Assembly (NCBI GenBank): GCA_009926135.1 | Contig: RFPL01000003.1 | Location: forward strand, 186,001 to 250,000 | Origin: Sphingomonadaceae bacterium | GTDB taxonomy: Bacteria; Pseudomonadota; Alphaproteobacteria; Sphingomonadales; Sphingomonadaceae | DNA length: 64,000 nucleotides | Direction: 5' to 3' | Shown here: piece after piece, positions 45,055 to 53,181 of the stretch | Position numbering within the stretch: the stretch's first letter is position 1 | Layout: each line of letters begins with the position of its first letter | Notes under the pieces: generated by a model | The model's database searches: none | What the model saw: the letters and a program-made list of their open reading frames with translations, nothing else | What the model was told of the DNA's origin: nothing | Translations under genes and position numbers: made by a program

Positions 45055-46983
45055 ATGCGCAAAATCCTGCTCGGCCTTTCGGCCCTGACCCTTCCGTTTA
45101 CCCCGGCCAACGCCCAGGACACCGGGCCCGCCGTGCCAAAGCCCGCCGCGATCGAGGCTGACGGCGTCCCCGCCGTGCCGCTGGCATTGGTCGAAGCGAC
45201 GCGCCCATACATGGAGTTTCGCACCGCCAGCTTCCTCGACTGGGATCCCAGCACCAGGGCAATGCTTATCGCCACGCGGTTCGGTAATGTGGCTCAGCTT
45301 CATACCGTCGTCGCCCCGGGCATGGCCCGCCGCCAGATCAGCTTCGAGGTCGAACCGCTGTTCGGCACCTACATGCCGAACGATGGCACTCTGGTGGTCC
45401 GCAAGGATACCGGCGGGAACGAGTTCTGGCAGCTCTACACGCTGAAGGACGGCCGGCTGACTCTGCTGACCGACGGCAAGAGCCGCAACGAGATCAATGC
45501 GGTGAGCAGCGACGGCAAGCTCCTCGGTTATTCCTCAACCCGTCGCAACGGCGCGGATTCAGACCTTTACGTGATCGATCCCCGCGATCTGGCCAGCAAT
45601 CGGCTGGTGCTTCAGGTCAAGGGCGGCGGCTGGGGCATTGCCGATTTCGCGCCGGGCAATGCCACGGCGGTCGTGGGCAATTACCAGTCGGTCCAGAAGA
45701 GCGACCTCTATGTACTCGACCTGGCCACCAGCAAGCTGACCCCGATCGGCGATCACAAGAAGGCGATTTCCTATGGCGGCGCCAAGTTCGCACCCGATGG
45801 CGCGCTGTGGGTGACGAGCGACGAAGGATCGGACTTCCAGCGGCTCGGCACACTTGATCCCAGGACCGGTAAGTTCACGCCCCGCACGCCCGAAACGAAG
45901 TGGGATGTCGAAGGTTTCGACATCGCCCCTGACGGCAGCTTTATCGCCTACACGGTCAACGAGGCGGGCATTTCGAAGCTGCGCCTGCTTGATCCCAAAA
46001 CCGGCCAGTCCCGCGAAGTGGCCGGCCTGCCCACGGGCGGCCTGGGCGGCGTGAAGATCGCGCCCTGGGGCGAAATCGGCGTTACCGTCTCATCCGCCAA
46101 GGTGCCGACCGACGCCTTCTCGGTCGATCCCAAGACCCTGGCCGTCAAGCGCTGGACCGAGAGCGAGACCGGCGGGTTGGACCCGACCCGCAATGTCGAG
46201 CCGGAACTGGTTGAGGTGACGAGCTTTGATGGCGAAGCCGTCTCGGGCTTCCTTTACCGCCCCGATCCGGCGAAGTTCCCGGGCAAGCGGCCGCTGATCG
46301 TCAACATTCACGGCGGGCCGGAAGGCCAGTCCACCCCGGGTTTCCGCGGGCGAACCAATTACCTGCTGAACGAACAAGGGATCGCTGTGTTCTATCCCAA
46401 CGTTCGTGGCTCAACCGGTTATGGCAAGCGCTTCGTCAGCCTTGATAACGGGCCGTTCCTGCGCGAGAATTCGGTTAAGGATATCGGCGCGTTCCTTGAC
46501 CGCTTGCAGGCAGACCCCGCGATCGATGCCGGGCGCATGGCAGTCCAGGGCGGCTCCTATGGCGGGTACATGTGTTATGCCAGCGCGATCCGGTATGGCG
46601 ATCGCTTCAAGGCAGCGGACTGCATCGTCGCGATCAGCAACTTCGTCACCTTCCTGGAGAACACCCAGTCCTATCGCCGCGACCTGCGCCGGGTGGAATA
46701 TGGCGACGAGCGCGATCCCAAGCAGCGCGCGAAGCTGCTGGAAATCTCCCCGCTGACCAGCGTCGCCAAGCTGTCGATCCCGCTGCTGGTGGTGACCGGT
46801 GGCAACGATCCGCGGGTGCCGAAGAGCGAGGCCGACCAGATGATCGCCGCCGTTCGGGCCAAGGGCCGCACTGCCTGGCATCTGGTGGGCCAGAACGAAG
46901 GCCACGGCTTCGGAAAGAAGGAAAATCAGGACTACCAGTTCTGGACCGAACTGCAGTTCTGGAAGGAACACCTGCTCAAGTAG
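45055..46983 (+). CDS. S9 family (prolyl oligopeptidase-type) peptidase
   Basis: A secreted 642-residue serine peptidase: signal peptide to about ANA-QDT, a beta-propeller (WD-like) N-terminal part, then the alpha/beta-hydrolase domain with IVNIHGGPEGQ, NVRGSTGYG, the nucleophile GGSYGGYM (Ser near 502), GGNDPRVP with Asp, and the His of NEGHGFG. It resembles dipeptidyl peptidase/acylaminoacyl peptidases. ATG 45055 is preferred; 45043 is also possible. The gene is divergent from dacB. Confidence 0.9.
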   Translation: MRKILLGLSALTLPFTPANAQDTGPAVPKPAAIEADGVPAVPLALVEATRPYMEFRTASFLDWDPSTRAMLIATRFGNVAQLHTVVAPGMARRQISFEVEPLFGTYMPNDGTLVVRKDTGGNEFWQLYTLKDGRLTLLTDGKSRNEINAVSSDGKLLGYSSTRRNGADSDLYVIDPRDLASNRLVLQVKGGGWGIADFAPGNATAVVGNYQSVQKSDLYVLDLATSKLTPIGDHKKAISYGGAKFAPDGALWVTSDEGSDFQRLGTLDPRTGKFTPRTPETKWDVEGFDIAPDGSFIAYTVNEAGISKLRLLDPKTGQSREVAGLPTGGLGGVKIAPWGEIGVTVSSAKVPTDAFSVDPKTLAVKRWTESETGGLDPTRNVEPELVEVTSFDGEAVSGFLYRPDPAKFPGKRPLIVNIHGGPEGQSTPGFRGRTNYLLNEQGIAVFYPNVRGSTGYGKRFVSLDNGPFLRENSVKDIGAFLDRLQADPAIDAGRMAVQGGSYGGYMCYASAIRYGDRFKAADCIVAISNFVTFLENTQSYRRDLRRVEYGDERDPKQRAKLLEISPLTSVAKLSIPLLVVTGGNDPRVPKSEADQMIAAVRAKGRTAWHLVGQNEGHGFGKKENQDYQFWTELQFWKEHLLK

Positions 46984-47032
46984 CAGCCCGTTTGCGGGCC
47001 GGAGCTTTGCGGCTCCGGCCCGACGGGGGGTC

Positions 47033-47632
47033 TCAGCCGAACAGCTTGGTGGTAGTTGTCGCCACGCGGGCGCCAAGATAGCGCGCGCCTTCGAGTTCGG
47101 TGTCACTAGGCTGGCGGCTGCCGTCGCCGCCGGCGATCGTCGTGGCACCATAGGGTGCGCCTCCGACCACTTCGTCATGCCGCATCTGACCCGCATGGCC
47201 ATAGTCCAGGCCAACCACGGTCATGCCGAAGTGCAGCAGGTTGGTGATGATCGAGAACAGCGTGGTTTCCTGCCCGCCATGCTGGGTGGCGCTGGCGGTG
47301 AAAGCCGCGCCAACCTTGCCGTTCAGCGCACCGCGCGCCCACAGGCCGCCAGCCTGATCGAGGAAGGCTGCCATCTGGCTGCTGATCCGGCCAAAGCGGG
47401 TGCCGGTGCCGACGATGATCGCGTCATAATGCTCAAGTTCCGCGACGGTCGCGACGGGAGCCGCCTGGTCGAGCTTGAAGTGCGCGCCCCTGGCGATCTC
47501 TTCCGGCACCGTTTCCGGCACGCGCTTTACATCGACTTCCGCACCCGCCCCGCGCGCGCCTTCGGCGATGGCATTGGCCATGGTTTCGAGGTGACCGTAG
47601 CTGGAATAGTAGAGGACAAGGACTTTGCTCAT
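47033..47632 (-). CDS. wrbA: NAD(P)H:quinone oxidoreductase type IV, WrbA
   Basis: FMN-dependent quinone reductase that guards against redox cycling. The 199 residues show the flavodoxin loop [15 protein letters not shown] (about 8-22), [19 protein letters not shown] and the [15 protein letters not shown] segment typical of WrbA. The gene is divergent from a LysR regulator whose own promoter shares a 119-base AT-rich interval, so control by it is likely. Confidence 0.95.
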   Translation of the reverse strand: MSKVLVLYYSSYGHLETMANAIAEGARGAGAEVDVKRVPETVPEEIARGAHFKLDQAAPVATVAELEHYDAIIVGTGTRFGRISSQMAAFLDQAGGLWARGALNGKVGAAFTASATQHGGQETTLFSIITNLLHFGMTVVGLDYGHAGQMRHDEVVGGAPYGATTIAGGDGSRQPSDTELEGARYLGARVATTTTKLFG

Positions 47633-47698
47633 CGAAATGCTCCTGGCTGCGCGGCGCTCGGCCGCTGAATGGGATAACCGCCAGATGGACCGTTTGCG

Positions 47699-47711
47699 CT
47701 TTTCCGAAAAG
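47699..47711. promoter_or_regulatory. Inverted repeat in the wrbA/lysR intergenic region
   Basis: CTTTTC-C-GAAAAG, a perfect 6-bp inverted repeat with one central base, located midway between the divergent wrbA and LysR genes. It could be the LysR operator. The surrounding bases are much richer in A/T than the window. Confidence 0.4.
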
Positions 47712-47751
47712 TCGGATAATATCTTACTATCTTTTCTATAGGATTGATAAG

Positions 47752-48636
47752 TTGCGCCCCGGAACCCCTTCGATCGAGCAGATCCGCACTGTCCTTGCCG
47801 TGGTGGAGGAAGGCAGTTTTGCCGCTGCCGGCCGCCGCCTGCGCCGCGCCACTTCGGTGGTCAGCTATGCCATCGCCAATATCGAAGCGCAGCTCGGCGT
47901 CACCTTGTTCGTGCGCGAAGGCACCCGCAAGCCGCGGCTGACGGCCCAGGGCGCTGCCGTGGTTGAAGAGCTGCGGCAGATCGAAGCAGCGCTGGCGGGG
48001 CTGGGCGCACGGGTCGAGGCACTAAATGCCGGACTTGAGCCGCGCGTGGCCGTGGTGGTCGACGTGATGTTCCCCTCGGCCTGCCTCGCCGCCGCCCTGC
48101 GCGACTTTGCAGCGCAGTTCCCGGCAGTATCGCTGGCGTTGCGGGTCGAGGCACTGGGGGCCGTGGCTGATCTGGTGCTGAAGGGCGAGGCAGCCTTGGG
48201 CGTCGCCGGGCCTCTGGCCGCCGAACAGCCGGGGGTCGAGCGACAGTCGCTGGGTGAAGTGGAACTCGTTCCGGTCGCGGCCCCCGATCACCCGCTGGCA
48301 CATGGCGGCGCAATCCGTGATCAGGTGCAGCTGGTCCTGTCCGATCGCTCGTCGCTGTCCGCCGGTAAGGAATTTTCGGTGATCAGCCCGCGCACCTGGC
48401 GACTGGGGGACCTTGGCGCCAAGCACGAACTGCTGCGCCAGTCGCTTGGGTGGGGCAATATGCCGCTGTGGATGGTGGCCGACGATCTTGCGGATGGCCG
48501 ATTGGTGCGGCTCCACTTGCCGGAGGCGCCCGGTGGGCACTATCCGCTGTTCGCCATCCGCCGCACGGACCGGCACCTGGGACCGGCAACGCAGTGGCTG
48601 GCCGAGCGTCTGGCCCTGGCACAGGACCTTTCCTGA
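47752..48636 (+). CDS. LysR family transcriptional regulator
   Basis: A 294-residue regulator. The N-terminal winged helix-turn-helix ([42 protein letters not shown], about 9-50) is followed by a LysR substrate-binding domain with [14 protein letters not shown] and [17 protein letters not shown]. The start is TTG 47752, with AGGA 8 bases upstream. It is divergent from wrbA, the usual sign that it regulates that gene, perhaps in response to quinones. Confidence 0.91.
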   Translation: MRPGTPSIEQIRTVLAVVEEGSFAAAGRRLRRATSVVSYAIANIEAQLGVTLFVREGTRKPRLTAQGAAVVEELRQIEAALAGLGARVEALNAGLEPRVAVVVDVMFPSACLAAALRDFAAQFPAVSLALRVEALGAVADLVLKGEAALGVAGPLAAEQPGVERQSLGEVELVPVAAPDHPLAHGGAIRDQVQLVLSDRSSLSAGKEFSVISPRTWRLGDLGAKHELLRQSLGWGNMPLWMVADDLADGRLVRLHLPEAPGGHYPLFAIRRTDRHLGPATQWLAERLALAQDLS

Positions 48637-48648
48637 CCGACACGCAAA

Positions 48649-48680
48649 GGGGCGCGGAAGGCCTGAACCTTCCGCGCCCC
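48649..48680. terminator. Bidirectional terminator between lysR and the TonB receptor
   Basis: GGGGCGCGGAAGG (48649-48661) and CCTTCCGCGCCCC (48668-48680): perfect 13-bp stem with a CCTGAA loop, placed between two convergent genes. U-tracts are poor on both sides, so it may work partly by blocking read-through. Confidence 0.6.
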
Positions 48681-48702
48681 CTGCCCCCTCACTGGACCGT
48701 GA

Positions 48703-51700
48703 TCAGAAGTCCTGGGTGATCGAGATCTTGGCCGTAAAGCCCAGCGGGCTTGCGGTGAACGGATCGTAGTTCTGGTCCAGCCGCGCGAACGGCGGGTTCT
48801 TGTCGAGGATGTTCAGCGCCGACACGGCGATCGTCGTGCCGGTCTGCAGCCGCAGGCGATAAGTGGCATCGACCGTCGTAAAGCTGCCGATGTTCTTGCC
48901 TGTGGTGACCGAAGCCCCAGCCAGTGCACCGGCATTGGGACCAAAGATCGCCGCCCCACGCTGGTCGGTGTAACCATCAATGTAGTTGACCTGGACGCGC
49001 AGCATATGCGCTCCGAAAACACCTTCGAGGTAGGCATTGCCCTTCCACTGCGGCAGCGGATAGGCAGTTGTCTGGTAGTTCAGCAGGCCAACCGCATCGA
49101 AGGCCGGCTGCACGGTCACGCCTTCGACCACCACGTCGGAGGTCTTGTAATCCAGCACGTAGGTGCCAGCCAAACCGGCGGTGACCGATCCGGACCCAAC
49201 GCCCATCTGGTAGCTGGCCGAGAAGTCGATCCCCGAAGTGGTGACATCGGCCGAGTTCACGTACTGCGTGCGCAGCCGCTGGACATTGCCGATACCGCAA
49301 CCGGCACCGGTGAAGGTGAAGCGCGATTGCAGCGCTGCATAGGTCGGGTTTCCGCAATTGGCCGCGCCAGTCGCACCGAACAAGGCCGCAACGATCCCGG
49401 CCACCGGCTCGCCTTCGATCGGGCCGGAGAAGTCATACTTGAAGTAGTCGACGCTGGCGCGGAATCCGCCGGTGTTGATCAGCAGGCCAGCGTTGTATGT
49501 CGTGGCGCTTTCCGGTGCCAGATTGGGGTTGCCGTTGATGTCGATCGCCCGGAACGAGCTGCCGATGATCTGCAGCGAGGTCAGGTTGCCGGCCAGGCTC
49601 TGCGAAGGGGGCCCACGGAACGTGGTGCCGATGCCGCCGCGGATCGCCAGCCAGTCCGTTACCTGGAACTTGGCGCGCGCCTGCGGATCGAAGGTCGAGC
49701 CAACCGTGCCGCGATAGTCTTCGTAGCGGGCCGAAAGCTGGACGTTGAAGGCATCAGTGATCGGCAGCTGCAGTTCGGCGAAGGTTGCATAGACATCGCC
49801 CTTGCTATCGCCGTTGCGGTTGGTGCCAAGGAAGCCCAGCGCGCCGGTTTGCGGAGAGCAAGTGGCGGCCGGATTCAGCGGTGTGCCCGGGCACGGCACC
49901 AGATCGAGGTTGGAGACGTTGTTGTAGCGCCGGCTATAGGTATTGCGGCGATATTGCACGCCCAGCGCGAAGCCCACGTCTCCGCCGGGCAGGGTCAGCC
50001 CGGTCTGGCCCGAAAGCACAGCGTCAGCCACCAGCTGGGTGGTGAAGGCCTGGGTCCGCGGGGTCTGGAACATCCAGTCGAACGTTGCCAGGTCGTTGAT
50101 CAGGCCCGCGCCGGGTGTAGTCGAAAGCCCGTTGGTGCTGCGCGAACCGGCATAGTTCGGATTGGTCTGTCCCGTTGCGGCATTGGCCTGAACGGCGGTC
50201 GAGAACGGGTTCCAGTAGGTGCAGCCATTCGTCCCCGCCAGCGCCGCAAGCTGCGTCGGTGTCAGGCCGGCGCGCGATGCCGTGGAGGAATAGGCGCAGT
50301 TAGGACCGCCAAACCCGGCCAGCGCGTTCTGGAACAGGTCACCGTAAGTGTCGGTGCCCTCAAACGCGCGCTCATAGCGGCTGTAGGTCAGGCTGGTGGT
50401 GAAGTTCAGTTTGTCGGACAGGCTGGTGGTAAGTTCCGCCGAAACCATCATCTGGTCCGAGATACGCGGCGAGGTTGCTGCACCGCGCCCCGGGAACAGC
50501 GGATTGCCCCCCAGCAGCACGGGACGGAACAGCACCGGGAAGGCCAGTGCGGGCGCGAGCGGCGTACCGCCTGAGTCGGTCAGGCAGCCCGCTGCCGCGC
50601 CATAGACGCGGCAATAGTCGCGCAGCGCCGGGGCATAGGTCGGGATCTGGAACACCCCGCCCCCGCCGCCAGCAGCATTGGCCGATGGCGGCAGTGTCGG
50701 CAGGTAGCTCGGCGAAGTGGTGATGCGGGTTTCCGAATGTCCCCACAGCGCGTTGACCCGGAGATTGGTGCTCTCGCTGATGTCGACTTCGGCATCGAGG
50801 AATAGCTGGAAACGCTCTTCCGGCTCGACCAGGTTGCCGAACAGGCCGTACTGGTTGAAGCAGCGGTCGGTGGTCGAACCGGTCAGGCTGCGGAAACCAC
50901 CGAGCGCCTCGCAGCCGAGGTCGGTCGTGAAGCTCAGCCCGCCGACCGTGGCGTTGAAATCGAAGTTGCCCGGGTTACCCCCACCGGTCCAGCCGCCCTG
51001 CGGATTGTTGGGATAGGGCTGGATGGTGAAATCGCGGTCGGTCGTGCGCAGTTCGGAACGGCGCTGGTAGCCGGCGGAGACGAAGATCCGCCCGCCATCG
51101 CCCGAGTGGCCAAAGCTGAGCGCCCCGCCATAGTCACCGTTCGAGCCCGAGATGTAACGATAATCGGCCGAGGCACGGAAGCCGTCCTGGTTGGTACGGG
51201 TGATGAAGTTGACCACCCCGGCAATGGCGTCCGAGCCATAAGTGGCAGCAGCGCCATCCTTCAGCACCTCGATCCGGCCGATCGCGCCAGATGGGATCAG
51301 GTTGACGTCGACAATCGGAATGCCGCTGCCGCCCGACTGGACGATCCGCTTGCCATTGAGCAGCACAAGTGTGCGTTGCGGGCCCAGGCCGCGCAAGTTG
51401 ACCGAGGCAACGCCTTCATTGCCTTGCGCGCGGGCGTCGAACTGGTTGGCATCGCCGATGATGCCGCTCGAATTCGGCAGGTTCTTGAGCAGGTCGATCG
51501 CCGAGGGACTGCCCTGGCGGGAGAGTTCTTCGGCGCCGATCACGTCAATCGGGGCCGGCGCGTCCTCTCGCGAGCCGCGGATCAGCGAACCGGTAACGAC
51601 GATTTCCTTGGCATTGTCTGCCGCCGCATCATCGGCAGCGTCTTTCTGCGCGAAAGCTGGCGTTGACATGGCCGCAATGGCCAGGGCGATAAACGAAGTC

Positions 51701-51729
51701 GAACCAATACGAAGCTGGCGCGCAGACAT
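48703..51729 (-). CDS. TonB-dependent outer-membrane receptor
   Basis: A 1008-residue receptor with signal peptide (STPAFA-QKD), TonB box-like KEIVVTGSLIRG, plug (VNLRGLGPQRTLVLLNGKRIV, IGRIEVLKDGAAATYGSDAIAGVVNFIT) and a C-terminal barrel ending TAKISITQDF. The layout is as in the gene at 40347, so they are paralogues; substrate unknown. AGGAGGAGAGG directly before ATG 51729 is a strong ribosome site. A 167-base gap to the pilin gene holds its promoter. Confidence 0.95.
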   Translation of the reverse strand: MSARQLRIGSTSFIALAIAAMSTPAFAQKDAADDAAADNAKEIVVTGSLIRGSREDAPAPIDVIGAEELSRQGSPSAIDLLKNLPNSSGIIGDANQFDARAQGNEGVASVNLRGLGPQRTLVLLNGKRIVQSGGSGIPIVDVNLIPSGAIGRIEVLKDGAAATYGSDAIAGVVNFITRTNQDGFRASADYRYISGSNGDYGGALSFGHSGDGGRIFVSAGYQRRSELRTTDRDFTIQPYPNNPQGGWTGGGNPGNFDFNATVGGLSFTTDLGCEALGGFRSLTGSTTDRCFNQYGLFGNLVEPEERFQLFLDAEVDISESTNLRVNALWGHSETRITTSPSYLPTLPPSANAAGGGGGVFQIPTYAPALRDYCRVYGAAAGCLTDSGGTPLAPALAFPVLFRPVLLGGNPLFPGRGAATSPRISDQMMVSAELTTSLSDKLNFTTSLTYSRYERAFEGTDTYGDLFQNALAGFGGPNCAYSSTASRAGLTPTQLAALAGTNGCTYWNPFSTAVQANAATGQTNPNYAGSRSTNGLSTTPGAGLINDLATFDWMFQTPRTQAFTTQLVADAVLSGQTGLTLPGGDVGFALGVQYRRNTYSRRYNNVSNLDLVPCPGTPLNPAATCSPQTGALGFLGTNRNGDSKGDVYATFAELQLPITDAFNVQLSARYEDYRGTVGSTFDPQARAKFQVTDWLAIRGGIGTTFRGPPSQSLAGNLTSLQIIGSSFRAIDINGNPNLAPESATTYNAGLLINTGGFRASVDYFKYDFSGPIEGEPVAGIVAALFGATGAANCGNPTYAALQSRFTFTGAGCGIGNVQRLRTQYVNSADVTTSGIDFSASYQMGVGSGSVTAGLAGTYVLDYKTSDVVVEGVTVQPAFDAVGLLNYQTTAYPLPQWKGNAYLEGVFGAHMLRVQVNYIDGYTDQRGAAIFGPNAGALAGASVTTGKNIGSFTTVDATYRLRLQTGTTIAVSALNILDKNPPFARLDQNYDPFTASPLGFTAKISITQDF

Positions 51730-51896
51730 AACCTCTCCTCCTCGTGACGGGCTACGCTTTCCGTCAACGGGCCGGGGCCCGCGAAAGAGGCTTACCCAAC
51801 TGCGCCACTTATGTGACGTCTGGGGTCAGCTTACGTATTCTGCGCCGACAGTCAAACCGAAGCTTGGGGGATCGTCCACGGGCTTTGGTCCATGCG

Positions 51897-52076
51897 TCAG
51901 GCGCTGCTGTTAGCTGTCGCCATTGATCCGGAAGCGGTGTTGAAGGTGTTGGCAAATTCGCTGCCGAAGCCCTGCATCGCAGTGATCGCGGCAACTGCGA
52001 TCAGCGCCGCGAGCAGCCCGTATTCGATTGCCGTTGCCCCGGCTTCGTCCCTCATCAAGCGCAGCATGCGAGCCAT
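51897..52076 (-). CDS. Flp family type IVb pilin
   Basis: A 59-residue pilin: short leader MARMLRLMRDEAGATAIEYGLL, the GATAIEYGLLAALIA processing and hydrophobic region (about 13-33), and a short tail. Flp/Fap pilins form Tad-type pili. GGAG lies 8 bases upstream of ATG 52076. No tad genes are nearby, so it is an orphan copy. The frame continues upstream of 52076 but without family similarity. Confidence 0.92.
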   Translation of the reverse strand: MARMLRLMRDEAGATAIEYGLLAALIAVAAITAMQGFGSEFANTFNTASGSMATANSSA

Positions 52077-52201
52077 GGTTGTTCTCCATCCGGCGCGACC
52101 CTGATCCTGCGCCGCTTGGCTGCAGTTTCCGGGATATGGAGTGAACTTCGCCTTGCCGGAGCCGGTTAACCCCAACTTCACCATGCCGCGTGCCCCTTGC
52201 C

Positions 52202-52237
52202 GCCCCGGTCAAGGCCCCGGTTGAGGCCCCGGTTAAG
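52202..52237 (+). repeat. Three 12-bp tandem repeats upstream of purC
   Basis: GCCCCGGTCAAG, GCCCCGGTTGAG and GCCCCGGTTAAG follow head to tail. Each has GCCCCGGT and differs at positions 9-11. They end 4 bases before the purC -35 at 52241, so they could be binding sites for a regulator or a simple expansion. Confidence 0.7.
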
Positions 52238-52240
52238 GCT

Positions 52241-52270
52241 TTGCCTTTCACGCGCGTTTGCCTATAGGCA
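52241..52270 (+). promoter_or_regulatory. purC promoter with overlapping palindrome
   Basis: TTGCCT (52241-52246), 16 bases, TATAGG (52263-52268). The -10 lies in a perfect 12-bp palindrome TGCCTATAGGCA (52259-52270), a likely operator for a purine regulator or a coincidence of the -10. Confidence 0.55.
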
Positions 52271-52272
52271 TG

Positions 52273-52318
52273 AAGCCCCGGCAGAGCAGTCGAACGCGAC
52301 TCGTCTCAGCCGGGGCTT
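52273..52318 (+). promoter_or_regulatory. Leader hairpin before purC (possible attenuator)
   Basis: AAGCCCCGGC (52273-52282) and GCCGGGGCTT (52309-52318) pair perfectly; AGTCG and CGACT (52288-52292, 52297-52301) form an inner stem with loop AACG. The sequence then reads GTCATTTTCC, a weak U-tract, 28 bases before the purC ATG. It resembles an intrinsic terminator in the leader. Confidence 0.6.
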
Positions 52319-52345
52319 GTCATTTTCCTTGCAGGGAAGCCGCTC

Positions 52346-53128
52346 ATGTCCCGTCGCCGCCAGATCTACGAAGGCAAGGCCAAGATCCTTTACGAAGGTC
52401 CCGAACCCGGCACCCTGATCCAGTATTTCAAGGACGATGCCACGGCCTTCAATGCCCAGAAGAAGGGCACGATCAACGGCAAGGGCGTGATCAACAACCG
52501 CATCAGCGAGCATGTCTTCACCCGGCTGAACCACATCGGCATCCCGACCCACTTCATCAAGCGGCTCAACATGCGCGAGCAGCTCGTCCGCCAGGTGGAA
52601 ATCATTCCGATCGAAGTGGTGGTGCGCAATGTCGCCGCCGGCTCGATCTCGAAGCGCCTCGGCATTCCAGAGGGTGAGCCGCTGCCGCACACCCTGATCG
52701 AATACTATTACAAGGACGATGCGCTGGGCGATCCGCTGATCGCGGAAGAGCACATCGCCTGCTTCGGCTGGGCCAATAACGAAGAGATGCAGGACATCTC
52801 TTCGATGGCGATCCGCATCAACGATTTCATGTGCGGGATGTTCGCCGCGATCAACATCCGCCTGGTCGATTTCAAGTTGGAGTTCGGGCGGATCTGGGAC
52901 GGCGAATACAGCCGGGTGATCCTCGCTGACGAGATCAGCCCCGATGGCTGCCGCCTGTGGGACATGGTCACCGGCGAAAAGCTCGACAAGGACCGCTTCC
53001 GCCGTGACCTTGGCGGTGAAGAAGAGGCCTATCAGGAAGTCGCCCGCCGGCTCGGCCTGCTCGATACCGACAATGGCCCGAGCGAAGTGTTCGACCTTTC
53101 CGCCCACCGGAAGTTGCGCGGAAAGTAA
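52346..53128 (+). CDS. purC: Phosphoribosylaminoimidazole-succinocarboxamide synthase
   Basis: Adds aspartate to CAIR in purine synthesis (SAICAR synthetase). The 260 residues show [11 protein letters not shown] at the N-terminus, FKDDATAFN, the [17 protein letters not shown] strand, [30 protein letters not shown] and [10 protein letters not shown]. The ATG at 52346 is clear. A hairpin and a tandem repeat precede it, so expression may respond to purine state, though no known purine riboswitch motif is seen. Confidence 0.97.
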   Translation: MSRRRQIYEGKAKILYEGPEPGTLIQYFKDDATAFNAQKKGTINGKGVINNRISEHVFTRLNHIGIPTHFIKRLNMREQLVRQVEIIPIEVVVRNVAAGSISKRLGIPEGEPLPHTLIEYYYKDDALGDPLIAEEHIACFGWANNEEMQDISSMAIRINDFMCGMFAAINIRLVDFKLEFGRIWDGEYSRVILADEISPDGCRLWDMVTGEKLDKDRFRRDLGGEEEAYQEVARRLGLLDTDNGPSEVFDLSAHRKLRGK

Positions 53129-53181
53129 CCGCTCGCAGACAGGCCCTTGCGGGTAACTCGCGTCTCGGCAACAAGGCGGCG

